A DNA stretch of 64,000 nt from Cristatella mucedo (Eukaryota; Bryozoa; Phylactolaemata; Cristatellidae). Position 1 is the first letter of the stretch; each line of letters starts with the position of its first letter. Location: the NCBI GenBank assembly GCA_009760855.2, contig WPIO01000001.1, positions 18,045,001 to 18,109,000 of the forward strand, written 5' to 3'. The notes under the pieces were generated by a model that made no database searches, had not been told where the DNA came from, and saw only the letters and a program-made list of their open reading frames with translations. Below, piece by piece: positions 33,256 to 44,817 of this stretch. A program made the position numbers and the translations under genes.

Positions 33256-33492
33256 ATGGATCCGAGCGCCGACGACGCTTGGGACTGTGGAAACAGGAAG
33301 TGCCGAGCGCGTCTCTGTGGACTACGGTGCAATACCTGTTATGACGTGCGTCGACATGAGCTATTTCCCTGCCGTCGCTGTGCCGGTCGCACCTACTTCG
33401 TTTTGGCCAGATTTCTGAGCGGCTACCGGTACCTGACTACAATCAAAACACCTGCCGTAGACGCAACGACGTCGGCTCACTGCTTGCCTTGA
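33256..33492 (+). CDS. Cys-rich open frame, hypothetical
   Basis: Seventy-eight codons starting at an ATG in a good context (GCCATGG, a favourable Kozak match); an upstream ATG at 33244 is in the same frame. The N-terminal half is Cys-rich (WDCGNRKCRARLCGLRC, NTC, then FPCRRCAG), which resembles small zinc-binding modules, but I do not recognise the family. The same strand continues in another frame with HCHCPYCKRM near 33513-33542, so a frameshifted or spliced longer protein is possible. A SINE1 begins just downstream. It could equally be a remnant of a mobile element or a chance frame. Confidence 0.25.
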   Translation: MDPSADDAWDCGNRKCRARLCGLRCNTCYDVRRHELFPCRRCAGRTYFVLARFLSGYRYLTTIKTPAVDATTSAHCLP

Positions 33493-33564
33493 GCAAGCGA
33501 AAAACTGTCCATTGCCATTGTCCTTATTGCAAAAGAATGGTGCCCTTGGTCTTCGCCCAAGATA

Positions 33565-33705
33565 TGAAGTGCTCGCTCCTCACGACCCTGGTCGTGAGTT
33601 CGAATCTTGCAGCAGTCGATCCTTTATTTACCACTGCAAGCGGTCGTGATAGTCGTAAAGGCTTTTCCAACGCTATCTAAAACTTAGGCTGTTAAATAAG
33701 CTCAC
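33565..33705 (+). mobile_element. SINE1 copy c
   Basis: Plus strand. It lacks a clear A box. It keeps CACGACCCTGGTCGTG (a different palindrome at the same place), AGTTCGAATCT (B-box region), ACTGCAAGCGGTCGTGATAG, TCGTAAAGGCTTTTCC and GGCTGTTAAATAAGCT. Confidence 0.78.
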
Positions 33706-33737
33706 CTCATCTATACGATGCCGTGTATAAAAAAAAC

Positions 33738-33873
33738 ATTCATTTATATAGCGCCCCAAGAGAACTTAATCTCTATTCAGGCGCTTCACATATGCCTCGG
33801 GGCTCGAGCCCACGACCTTAGTCAGACCTTGGTCGGGGCGAGCACCTTAACCGCTAGACCAAACCAGCTCGGC
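33738..33873 (-). mobile_element. SINE2 copy e (best full-length copy)
   Basis: Minus strand: GCCGAGCTGGTTTGG, TCTAGCGGTTAAGGTGCTCG (A-box region), GGTCGTGGGCTCGAGCCC (B-box region), CATATGTGAAGCGCCTGAAT, AGAGATTAAGTTCTCT and TGGGGCGCTATATAAATG. The 3' end folds as AGCGCC with GGCGCT and an inner AGAGA with TCTCT, like the LINE A tail. Confidence 0.88.
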
Positions 33874-34144
33874 AGAAGTTCGCACGCCAGCAGCGAGGTG
33901 AAAACTCTCTCGATCAATCAATGAGACTAGCAAGCCGAGGATGTGCCACACACGGATGTGCCAGACGCAAATCTTTGTAAAGTCATGAAGCGCCTCCTCT
34001 CTCTGACTCCTCCCTCTGACGTTAGCACTTATGTAGTGCGATTCAGGCTCTCGGCTGAACGTTGCTCGTCCAGAGCTTCGTGACGCACTTCAACCGACAG
34101 GCCGGCACCTCAAGCGTGCCAAACATGAGCTCTGGCATTGAAGC

Positions 34145-34262
34145 AGCTATTTTAATAATTTCGGATATTAATAATTATTATAATATATAATAAAATATGA
34201 CTATAGTTATAATGATAATAACTATAATTAATAATCATTAATAATTTAATAATTTCGGGTAT
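34145..34262. repeat. AT-rich (AAT/ATA) degenerate repeat
   Basis: About 115 bp made almost only of A and T, with AATAAT and TTATAAT motifs. Confidence 0.85.
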
Positions 34263-35252
34263 TTTAATCAGCGTTTGGTCCCTTACAAGATGACTCGCCA
34301 AGCTATCCGCCTTCTCCTCGAGTTCACGGTAGCTCCGAGCCGCTAGCCGAGTTTCTTGAACTTCCAAGTAGAAGGTCAAGGCACCTCTTGCATTTTCTTC
34401 ACTGGTACCCCCCCCCCCGCTCCGTCTACCGGCTAAATACCTGCGGGCGACAGTCTTATAGAGTAAAATGCAATACGTGCGACTGACAGCGTGCAAGTAT
34501 ATCGTCACTGAAGGATGGAGCTGCATGTAGTCGTCGGAGCCACTGACCCTGACTCGTGTCCCAGATATTGGAAAGCAGCAACTGGAGGCATAGAAAAATG
34601 CTGTGAACGTCTCCTTCTTCGATTTCTCTATGCACTAGTAGAACTCTCAGAAACACGAGAATTTTTTCCCTCATGCGGTGGTGAGTTACAGCTGAGAGCT
34701 GTTTAGAGGAAGTGAGTGTTAAGAAGGACTCCATATCAGCATTAAGAGTTTTTCAGGATTCCCTAACAGTTTCAACGTTGACAAAAGAATCTTTACAGGT
34801 CAATAGCTAGGTAGTAGACTTCAATTATTTTTGTCGTTGGGCACACACCTGTGTTTTCGGAATCCCCTCAGGCGCGGTTTGGACGTCAGGTGTGCAAGTA
34901 ACGCAGTCGTTGTTCTACGACTTGGAAGTGTGCTCGATTGGACGTGAGAGTCAGGCGGACTGTAGTATCCAGAGGAGTGTAACAGTAGCGGGCCCTTAAA
35001 TTAATGCCATAGCAAAGTAAGAGACTGGTGAATAGCCGTATTTAATTGGCATGGCGCCCAGAGTTGCTAGCGCTCAGCAGATGCACTTAGCTGCCCGTGT
35101 GGATAGTTAATCAGGAAATGAGAGAAAAAGTACTCCTTCAAGCATCTGTTAAGATTTGCCAGGCCTGCAAAGCGTACTTCGGCATGCCTCTTGGGATCAA
35201 GACAAACCTATCTATTCACATTATCTCATTTCACATTTGAGCACTGCAGGAG
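34263..35252. other. Unassigned stretch
   Basis: No gene recognised. Overlapping minus frames (34152-34526, 34456-34734) have no recognised domain. Confidence 0.4.
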
Positions 35253-35735
35253 AATAATAATAATAATGCGCTCGATAAAGCGCCCTCAGAGAACTCAATC
35301 TCTTTCTAGGTACTTTACATTTGCTGCAAAGGGAAACGTGGTCGAACGGTGAGTGGTATCACGCTTGATAAGCATCATGAATAAAATAGTTAGGGGTGAC
35401 ATGCACAGGGTCAACATGCAAGTGTGGTTAGTGGTTGTATGCACAGTGTCAGCACGCGTAAGCATATGAAGGACGAATCACAGGGACCCACTAAATGCTT
35501 TCATAGATAAGGTGCATTTTAAGTTTTTTTAAATGAGGTCAAGTCAGGGGATGTTGTGACGCAAGTCGCGAGTGATTTCCAGGCTTTGGGAGCATACGGA
35601 CTAAATGCACGGTCTCTAAAGGATTTGAGGTTTGTACGAGGTATAGGTAAACAGTTTGATTCCGAAAAGCGGGTGGTACGATACTTGGCCTGGTGGGGGA
35701 GTAGATCTTGAAGTTGAAGGGAAATCTTGAAGGTG
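35253..35735 (-). mobile_element. LINE A 3' end
   Basis: Minus strand: (ATA)n, CGATAAAGCGCCCTCAGAG, CTCTTTCTAGG, the 3' UTR, then C-terminal coding sequence (SPTRPSIVPPAFRNQTV is a shifted-frame reading of it) ending at about 35735. Confidence 0.88.
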
Positions 35736-37465
35736 AGCTGAACAATTAGGAATTTCCTATGCAGTAATAGGTAATGTTTGAAATATAATTCTTTATTTAT
35801 ATAACTTTATAATGTTTACAAGCTGATACAGGTAAGAACAGAGAGTCGCAAAGTTTGCTATCCAAAAAATTTAGAGGAGCCGACTGACGCTCAAGCAACT
35901 GCTACATCCACAACGTCGATACTTGCAAGCTTCGAACTGGCAAGACCGCGCCTCCCAGACGGTATCTACACATTCCTAGATCAATCGCTACCACGTACCA
36001 CGCTGCCCTGAGCTCTCCGTCCCCGACCCATCCACGGATAGAGACATATTCAGGAAAAAGAAGTAGGTAAGACAGCGAGGAAGATAATCCTGATCCAGAC
36101 TCCAAGTTCACAGATGGGGTTGAGGAAAGAGAGCCATACTTCCCAACCAAAAAGACCTCAGCACTCGGATCAGAGACCTCAGACTTACCGAGTCCAATGC
36201 TGACCGCTAGACATCTAGGCTCGATGAGTCAAACTTGTTATGTGACAGTGTGAAAGTAACGTTCAGAGAAGGCGTGCCGAAATTCAGTTCTAAAGGTTCG
36301 AAAATGCCAAGCCACTCGTTGAGCCGGGCCGTTGGAGGCCATTCACATGAGATTGAGCATTGGCTATTTCATGAAGCTAAGTGAAGAAACTCGAAACCGA
36401 TGCCTGAAATTTGGAGTTATAACCACAGCTGCCCGACCCATCTTTTGAAAATGGCAGGCGGATCGAAGCGCATGGCAATGGATCGACGTTATTCGTGGGA
36501 CCTGACTACGCTGTTACGCATGCGACAGTCTAGCTCATGAACTGCGTAGAGCAATTGGTGACGCAACGACTTTACAGAATCATACGAGAAAGTAATGAGA
36601 AATCTGAAATTTACACTGACATAGCGTATTTTACTCTCGTGAACTTAAATAAAAGGTCCAGACCTCACGTGGGCTTAAATCCACAGATGAACAGCTGTGC
36701 TCGGGTGATATCGATAGACTTCTGGTTGACATCTAATGACTTCCCTAAAGAGTAAATGTCGAGAAAATACTGAGAAGATTCGGCCAATAATCAAATAGTT
36801 GCTTTAGTTACTTTTCTAAAGACAAACGCAGTGGAAATGGTATCCGAATTTGACTATTTCTACGTAAAATGAAAATTTTAAAGAGCGATTAAGCAAACCC
36901 GGTCTAGTCTCGGAAGTAAACTGGAGGCAACATACCTACAAATAACACATTTACTGACACATGCATACGTATGACTTGTGCCCCAACTGTTTAAACATTG
37001 GTACATCGAGATACATTTTTACAGCTTTTTGAGGTAATTGCTTGATACATAGAAACTGCTTTATTTACAATGTAGCTCTGTGTCTTGTAAATTCCGTAAT
37101 TTGGCCAAAACTTGATGGCTCAGCGTGAAATTTCAAGGATGAACTCAACTCTGCCTTTACATCGCTTCAGTTGGACAATTCGGATTTTCGTTGGATAACT
37201 TTTGCTATACATTTTCATGATTGCAGGATATAAATTTCAAAGACGTTTGGTGCCATACAGAGCTAAAATTATTCAAATAAAATCAGAAATGGACCTACTG
37301 CAGTGATGCAGCAAGCTGAAAATATCTACCTTTATGTACCAAGGTTCAACAAGTTGGGACCCAAGTCTTGCACAGATGCACAGATCAATACTCTATTTGT
37401 TTTTTCATTATGTTCCTTCGGGTTCACTTTTGGATTAGACATAATAAATAATCAAATGTAGCTCA
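35736..37465. other. Unassigned stretch
   Basis: No gene or known repeat recognised. It is AT-richer than its surroundings after 36500 and has only short frames. Confidence 0.45.
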
Positions 37466-37466
37466 T

Positions 37467-37620
37467 TTAACAGCCTCATTTCATAGCGGCGGAAGGGACT
37501 TACTGGCTTTCACCACCGCTTGCAGTTGGCAATACTGGATCGCTGATTGCAGGATTCGAACTCGCGACCTTGGTCTTGAGGAGCAAGCACCTTACCTCCT
37601 GGACTATTACGGCCCTTGAC
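37467..37620 (-). mobile_element. SINE1 copy d
   Basis: Minus strand. AGGATTCGAAC on the plus strand is the reversed B box. It is flanked by CGCGACCTTGGTCTTGAGG (degraded palindrome) and CACCGCTTGCAG (body), starting at CTCATTTAACAGCCTC. It abuts the 5' end of the plus-strand LINE A copy. Confidence 0.8.
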
Positions 37621-37624
37621 ATAC

Positions 37625-38301
37625 TATAGCTAGGCCTACCAGCATGTGCGATCAGGCGATTGCAGCTTGTGCAAAACTCTGCAGCTAGGCTTGTCTGTCG
37701 TGAGCGTCGCAGTTGCCACATTACTCCACTTCTCGCCGACCTGCACTGGTTACCAGTCAAGCAACGGATTGACTTCAAGGTTTTGTCGCTCACTTTTAGG
37801 TCTCTTCATTCTATGGCTCCAGCCTACCTTTCAGATATACTACCCCATCAGGCAGAGCATCGTACCACTCGCTTTTCGGAATCCAACAGTCTAGAAATAC
37901 CTCGTACAAACCTTAAATCCTTTGGAGACCGTGCATTTAGCTCGTATGCTCCCACAGCCTGGAACTCCCTCCCGAACTGCATCAGAACATCCCCTGACCT
38001 GACCACATTTAAAAGAAACTTAAAAACATACCTATTTAGGACAGCATTTAGTGGGTCCTTGTGATTCGTCCTCGATGTGCTTTTGCGTGCTGACACTGTT
38101 CATGCTGCCACTAACCACATTTGCATGCTGACCCAGTGCATGTAACCCCTAACGATGTTATTCATTTTGTTTGTTTTTCAAGCATGATTTTACTTACTAT
38201 TCTATTGCGTATCACTTTGCAGCAAATGTAAAGCGCCTAGAAAGAGATTAAGTTCTCTGAGGGCGCTTTATCAAGTGCAATATTATTATTATTATTATTA
38301 C
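37625..38301 (+). mobile_element. LINE A 3' end, well preserved
   Basis: Plus strand, 5'-truncated in the RT C-terminal region. The 134-codon frame 37660-38064 includes LVQNSAARLVCRERRSCHI, HWLPVKQRIDFKVLSLTFRS, FGDRAFSSYAPTAWNSLPN and FKRNLKTYLFRTAFSGSL. This is followed by a stop, about 150 bp of 3' UTR, the hairpin (AAGCGCCTAGAAAGAGATTA, AGTTCTCTGAGGGCGCTT) at 38230-38267, and an (ATT)n tail. By eye it is about 95% identical to 55470-56122. Confidence 0.92.
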
Positions 38302-39675
38302 TATGCCTAGTCATTTTCGTGTTTTCCTATCATGTTGAAATCTTAAAACTTTAGATCCAATTTCTAACATGTCTTTTGAAAGGTACCACAGAATGAATTT
38401 TTGGACCATTCTTCTCAGTATTTCCTCGACATTTGCCTTAAGTTACTTAGGAGCTCAGTAGTAATTGGCATAGCAGCAGTTTGTTCAGAAGGGTTACTTT
38501 TGTTCTATTTTATATTAAATTTAAGCAGGTATTTTCTTTGGATTCCAAGCAGACTTGGCAACGAGTTCATCAACATTGCACACGCTCTCATAGCTCACAT
38601 AGCTTTAGAGTGCTTGTCAGTGCTCTGCTAAGCCTAAAATCAGGCTACTCGGGTGACTCTTCTTAGTCCGGCGATTGGAATGGGGCCTAAAACCGAGCGC
38701 AAGCTCAGCTTCGGTGACCACGTTCAATTCGGGAGGGGAGGGCAGATAGTAAGAGGAATATGGATGGATGCACCTGCCTTCGAGGCAGGTTCAAGGCCAT
38801 CTACTATCCAGCGACTAAGGCTCACTCTCGATTGGTCCCCAGCCGTGTAGCATCTATCTACCCAGTTTGTTAGTGGCTCCTTACCCTGTTCAGGGATCAT
38901 CACTTGAATTTTCATTCGCAGCGAGCGCTTTCTCGCTGCAGCCGTCGAAGGCGATAGATAAAGCTAATTCTCAAGTCCTACTCGCTGTGGATCCTCGTAT
39001 CTAGGCAGCCCCGCTCAAGCTCGGCTCTACCAACGCTGACCGGTATGAGCGCGTAAGCAAAATGGACTCCCACAAAAGCCTCAGAGGAAACAAAATGAAC
39101 TTCTGGGCGTGTGTGCTAATGCTGTTCATAGTCTCCAGTGCTCATCTCAGGTAGTACTTTTTCGGTATTCGGACATTAGATGTCAGCAGCAGCAAGGCTT
39201 TGCTAGCTACTTAAGAGCAAACCGGTTGACATGCCAAGCATCGACCGACGCGGTCGGAACGATTTCTTGCTCCTTTTGTTCGACTTTATGGCTACTCTAC
39301 TGATAGACCGAAGGGCGAGTTCAACGCCGAGGAGCGAGCGAGCGAGCTTAATCTTCCCCTCGAACTACTCAGTTCATGCCAATGTGGACTTATCGTTGTC
39401 AAGAGTGGAGTTTATTGCATACACGTGGCATTGGCTTCGCATATGTATCGTGCACGGCATAGGCAAGTGAACGCAGAGACTTGGGCTGGTGCTCTCACAT
39501 CCGGGCAGCTTTCGCTGCTTGCTAGTTATTAATCCACTGGAGAAGAGCGAAGGAGCGCGTTTTTTTTGGAAATGGGGTCAGTAGCCACTCTTTGCCGATG
39601 CGATTGTAGTTTGGACTCGGTCACCTGTCCCCCGATAGGTGCTCTGGTCGTCATCTTCAGGAAAATATACCTAGT
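38302..39675. other. Unassigned stretch
   Basis: No gene recognised. A small hairpin (ACCTGCC and GGCAGGT around TTCGA) lies near 38771-38789. Confidence 0.4.
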
Positions 39676-39849
39676 CGTTTAACTGTAGTAATATTATTAA
39701 CAAATTTGGACAGTGCCCTTACAGAACGGAATCTCTTTCTGGGCACTTTACAAATGCTCTAGAAAGCATGACCAAATGATTAGTTGTAGCATTCGCAATG
39801 CCATCAAGCATAACAAACAATGTTAGGTGTGACAGGCACAGGGTGAACG

Positions 39850-39957
39850 TATAGATATGTAAAGCGCCTAGCATGAGAAATGTAAAGCGCCTTGGAAAAG
39901 ATTGAGTTCTCTGAGGGCGCTTTATCAAGTGCATTATTATTATATTATTATTATTAT
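39850..39957 (+). mobile_element. Tail-only LINE A insertion 1
   Basis: About 108 bp: ATGTAAAGCGCCT occurs twice, then AGATTGAGTTCTCTGAGGGC, GCTTTATCAAGTGC and (ATT)n. The flanks are minus-strand LINE A 3' UTR. Confidence 0.85.
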
Positions 39958-40131
39958 ACGGTTAGTAGCAGCAGGCACATAGTCAGTACAAGCAAGGACA
40001 AACGGAAAAATCACAAAGACCCGCCAAATGCTGTAATAAAAAGGAACATCTTAAGCTTATTTTTAAATGAGGTTATGCCAGGAGATGTCGTCACGTCAGT
40101 CGGGAGTGAGTTCCTGGCTTTGGGAGCATAC

Positions 40132-40243
40132 AATTTTGATACCGGATCGTGCTTCATTTGCAACAGATGCAAAGTGCCTAGAAAGAGATTGGGTTCTCTG
40201 AGGGCACTATATCAAATGTATTATTATTTTTTTATTAATAAAA
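40132..40243 (+). mobile_element. Tail-only LINE A insertion 2
   Basis: About 112 bp: unknown leader, then TTTGCAACAGATGCAAAGTG, CCTAGAAAGAGATTGGGTTC, TCTGAGGGCACTATATC and an ATT/T-rich tail. It splits the C-terminal coding region of the host LINE between GAGCATAC and TCTAAAGGCAC. Confidence 0.85.
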
Positions 40244-40874
40244 TCTAAAGGCACTGTCTCCAAAAAGTTTGAGGTTCGTACGAGGTAATGCTATTCGATT
40301 TGAGTCAGTACAGCGGGTGGTACAAGGCCTAGCCTTGTGGGAGAGTAGCTCTGATAGGTAGGCTGGCGAAAGAGAATGATGGTACCCAAGAGTGCGTGAC
40401 CTTTGAAGACGATGGGCTGCTTGATTGGAAGCCAGTGCAGGTCGGCGAGAGTTGGTGTGATGTGGCAACTGCGACGCTCACGAGAGACAACCTAGCTGCA
40501 GATTTTTGCACCAGCTTTAAGCGCCTGATTGCACATGCCGGCAGACCAGCAAGCAGTGAGTTACAGAAGTCAAGACGGAATATCACAAATGCATGAACCA
40601 ATTTATATGTGGCATTCCTGTCTAGATAAGCCCAAATTTTAGCAATTGCATGCAGCTAAAAGTAGGTGAACTTGACTGTGGAGCTCATGTGGTCGTCAAA
40701 TGAAAGGTCACTTTAGAACAGGACACGTAGATCACGTCCAGATTTAACAGGAGATATGCTGGCGGAGCCGATTTTGAGCGTTAGGTTTCCCAATATCCGA
40801 ATCAAACTTAGTTTGCCCATAGCTAGTAGGTTTGCTTTGTCTTTGTTAAATTTAATACAGTTTGCTGCCATCCA

Positions 40875-40975
40875 TTCTATTGCGTATCACTTTGCAGCAA
40901 ATGTAAAGCGCCTAGAAAGAGATTAAGTTCTCTGAGGGCGCTTTATCAAGTGCAATATTATTATTATTATAATTT
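40875..40975 (+). mobile_element. Tail-only LINE A insertion 3, young
   Basis: About 97 bp identical base for base to the end of the 37.6-kb copy (38200-38296): TTCTATTGCGTATCAC, TTTGCAGCAAATGTAAAGCG, the hairpin and CAATATTATTATT. It interrupts the host LINE at GCTGCCATCCA / TGAGCGGATG. Only a 3-base CCA repeat flanks it. Confidence 0.9.
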
Positions 40976-41300
40976 TCCATGAGCGGATGAAATCAATACG
41001 TGGAGTAAGGGTGCGTAGAGAATTCGACGTACTCGCTGGGCTGGGAGGAATCAGTGCAAAGGTGAAGGTCATCTGGTACAACTAAATCTCATCTGAATTG
41101 AAATGAAAGCCTAGATTGTGCTTGGCGATCACATCGGCAAGAGGGAGAGCATAAATTGTGAAACGAAGCGGACCGAGCACAGAGCCCCGAGGTACCCCCC
41201 CCCACTTGAGTGGTTCCCACTGTAGACGTTTGTCCGTTCACATCACGTTCACTCTGGAGTCACACGCTGAGATGGGATAGCTCGACTTGCATTCCTCTCC

Positions 41301-43180
41301 AGGCAGCACGAGTAGAGTGCCGCCGCATTGAATTCCTTCAACGGCTCGCGCTTCGTATCTGGCGTCCTGCTCGACAGCAGTGCTCTGCTCGACTGATGGC
41401 GGCAAACCGGCCATTTTCTGCCGCTGGTGACAAAAAGTATACTGCGCCATAGTATTTCTGTTTAAGCCCAAAATAAAGATGATGAGCAGCTCACATTGAA
41501 TTATTTAATTAAACCTCTGTCTGGAGGTACGCTTTGTCAAATTGACACAAGTCTCCTCGTTCTTTAGCAACTATTCCACAATTAGCGCGGTACGACCCAC
41601 CAATAAACGGAAGACCGTCGTAAGCGGAGGAGGGAGTAGAATAAAAAAGAAACCGGGCAAAAAATAAGGGCTTAACTTTACAAGCAGCTTAACGAGCGTA
41701 CTGTCATGCATGTACGAGCCCGATGAAGGCGTACGGCTCATTAGGTCAAATTAAGCGCGGCTAGCTCGTCAGAAGCGCAAGGGTGCCCACCTACTTCCGT
41801 TTCCATAATGGCGTCTCAACCTGCAGCTGCATTTAAAATGATAATTCACAAGTCTCTGTAGTCGCATTCCAGAAGCAGGTGCTCGCTCAAACCATTTCAA
41901 TAATAACGTCATATTTTACTCAACTGGCCGGTCGCTAACACTGACTCAATCACCGCTCCAGAAAGGTTTTAACCCTTACCTTAATCGTATCAGTTTAGCC
42001 GCAAAGCCGTTCGTGAGCAAAGCCTTCTTTATTTTTCCGACGAATGGGTCATTATGGCGTCGCAGCTGCCAGGGAGCAGCTGGCAGAGAGCTGGCGGTTG
42101 AACCGCTACGAGTGGAAGAGGGCGTGCGACGGACGCGACGAGCAGTTCCTCTCTAGTTCCCGCGCTCGTGTATCCGTCGTCTGGTCTTTGGTGGCATTTT
42201 TACTTTTGTTATGCATTTTTTGATTGTGCCTTTGTTTTTATTTGCCTTTATTAGTATGTGCCCCATCCATTTTAGCGATATTCGTCTTACGCTAAGCTGT
42301 CCGCATATCACGTCCGCACGTTGCCATCGCCGAAGCCAGCGAGCCTCGTTTCCGGATTCCGCTGTCTGACCTTAAATGTGCATTTTTGAGCTGTACTTGA
42401 AAGCCTCAATGGAATTCGCATGCAAAATGCGCTTCGCGAACAAATTTCATAGAAAGCATAGCACAGGGGGAGGAGGAGGTTGATGTGAAGGGATGAGCAG
42501 GTCTCTCCCCGCCTCTGAACGGCTGAGTGCATCGTCGGCGCGTCTGCTGGGGTCTAGACGCTAGAGACAGCTACCCGCTCGCAGTCTTTCATCAGTCTTG
42601 CTTGCTAAGAGGAACCTACTTCGCGCTGCTTTCGCAAGTCACGAGAAGCATCCGGAAATGAAGTCACTGCCCGCCCCACTGGTAGCCAGAGAAGAGGAAT
42701 ACTAAGGCGCCGGTGGTGGCTGCGCAGATTTTCAAGGGCAAACAACCAAGAGGCGGCTGAATCCAGCTGAAAAGTAACCACCCTTTGACTGGCTACTTTT
42801 TGCGCCGTAAAGCTGCGAGGCGTTCGAGCTCGAAGTGCAAATAGTGCTTTGCCGTTTCGGCCGCGCGGCATGTAGGGCGCGACCTTGCTTCGATCGTCGG
42901 CTGCAGCTCGCCGTGCTACGAAGGCCTGTCCCGGGCCTGTAAAGCGCCATGCTACGTCCAGTCTTTCCAAGGTACTTGCTTGGTAGCCTCAATTACTATG
43001 ACAGTCGAGCCTTTCTCAAGCAAAGCAGCAATCCTATGGGGGCGAGTATACGGGAGACCGTTTGGAAGTCTCGAGGTAGCTGGCTCTATGAGCTGCCTGA
43101 GCGTGGATCGCTGTGCACTTAGTCGATCGATCAGTGCTGGCCTGACCGCGTGCTGCCGAAATCATTTATTTCTTCTATCT
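41301..43180. other. Unassigned, GC-rich
   Basis: No gene recognised. Overlapping minus frames at 42605-42970 (121 codons) and 42732-42992 show no domain. CpG is frequent from about 42050 to 43130. Confidence 0.35.
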
Positions 43181-43290
43181 ATCCATCCATCCATCTATCC
43201 ATCCATCCATCTATCCATCCATCCATCCATCCATCCATCTATCCATCCATCCACCCATCCACCCATCCACCCATCCATCCATCCATCTCT
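43181..43290. repeat. (ATCC)n microsatellite
   Basis: About 110 bp of ATCC/ATCT and ACCC variants. The overlapping frames (HPSIHPS-like) are artefacts. Confidence 0.96.
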
Positions 43291-43580
43291 TCTCTCCCCA
43301 CCGACTCTGTCTGTCGGTCTCTCTCATTAGCGCTTCCAGGGTAGCCAGCCAGGCAGCCACCCTGGAAGGTAAAAGCTGATGGCGAAGACGGTGGGCGGTC
43401 TGCATACAGGGCTGCAAGGGTCGCAATGAAACTGTCGTTCAGTCGGTGCCCGCTCAGAGCCAGAGTCTATAGAACGCACGCTCCCAAAAGCCCGGCAATC
43501 CTGTTCGCAAGCAGCAGCAAGACGATCTCACGCGCATGGATTCGGCGTGTAAAATCGACCGAGTTTCCAGTTTGGCTGCT

Positions 43581-43970
43581 TATAATAATAATGCATTTCA
43601 TAAAGTGCACTCAGAGAACTCAATCTTTTTCTAGGCACTGTACATTTGCCGTAGACGAAGTACGATCAAATAGTTAGTGGTAGCATGCTCAATAAACAAC
43701 AGTAACAACATGGTTATGGGTTACATGCACTGGGTTAGCATACAAGTTTGGTTAGCGGCAGCATGCACAATATCAACACGCATTATCACATGAAGGGCGA
43801 ATCACAGGGACCCAATAAATGCTGTCATAAACAGATGTATTTTAGTTTCTGTTTAAATGTGGACAAATCAGGAGATGTCGTGACGCAGCTTAGGAGTGAG
43901 TTCCAGGCTTTGGGAGCATACGGACTAAAGGCACGATCCCCAAAGAATCTTGAAATTTGTACGGGAGTAC
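43581..43970 (-). mobile_element. LINE A 3' end
   Basis: Minus strand: (ATA)n, TCATAAAGTGCACTCAGAG, CTCAATCTTTTTCTAGGC, 3' UTR, then C-terminal coding sequence (FGDRAFSPYAPKAWNSLLS read at about 43880-43945). Confidence 0.88.
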
Positions 43971-44815
43971 GATTTGCATTTGCTACTTGCAACGGGATAG
44001 GGAGGGCGGAGGATGCTACCCCCACGTGTCGACGACATAATAGGTCACACCAGCGACAGCGATCCTACCACTGAATGACCCTTGTTGGCAAGGTCATGTG
44101 CGCCCACCGAGATCCAGATAGAACCCCCCCCCCCAACGATAGGAGTGCTTGTCAGAGTAACAACGGAACGGGCCCCTAGCTCATAGCCGACCATGCCAAA
44201 CACCAAGCTCCGAGTTAAAGTTTAGGCCGCGTGCGCTTCGGCCTGCGCTGATGGCCGAGACGGTAATATACTTGAAATTGAAAGTAATTTAATGTTGATT
44301 TGCTGTCAAGGCGTGCACATATTTTTGCTCAGTTTTCCAGCTACCGCTCGGTTGGCAAAGCCGAACTGAACTGAAGGCGACGCACGGTTGATTTACTCGG
44401 GTGTACAAGTAGAGACATTCTGGGGAGACAGGTGGGCCGATACAAATTGGATAGAGGGGATCCCGTAAGGAAGGCCCCTGGTTTACGTAGGCGGCCGTGT
44501 ATGTGAGAGGTGAACGCGGACGGATCAATGAGCGGGCGCAGGCAGGAGATAGCACTTAGCATACTTAGCAGGACGCGGACAAACGGACGTCAGTATGGGA
44601 ACGTAACACTTCTTTTATTATTTGGCGGTGGCACCGCACAGTAATTCCTTGGAGAAATTGAGCGATCGCGCTAGCCGCACGACCACGTCGGCTGCCTTTG
44701 CGCGCGCTCGAAGGACGGCATCCAGGGTTTGAGCGGATCGAGCTGAGCGCTCTGGGCCGCACTGGGAGTGAAAGCTGACCGAAAACTGACTTTGCTGCTT
44801 CCAGCGATTGCTTAA
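43971..44815. other. Unassigned stretch
   Basis: No gene recognised; short minus frames only. Confidence 0.4.
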
Positions 44816-44817
44816 TA

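Larger units (their letters stand above)
39680..41300 (-). mobile_element. LINE A, long copy interrupted by three tail-only insertions
   Basis: Minus strand. Tail at 39680-39760, C-terminal coding region to about 40600 (CAIRRLKLVQKSAARLSLV near 40500), RT thumb region (about 40600-40870), then [18 protein letters not shown] near 41110 upstream of the catalytic motif, ending near 41300. The catalytic tetrad position reads NSDE followed by a stop two codons later, so it is dead. Three plus-strand tail fragments interrupt it (39850-39957, 40132-40243, 40875-40975). Removing them restores continuity with the other copies. Confidence 0.85.
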
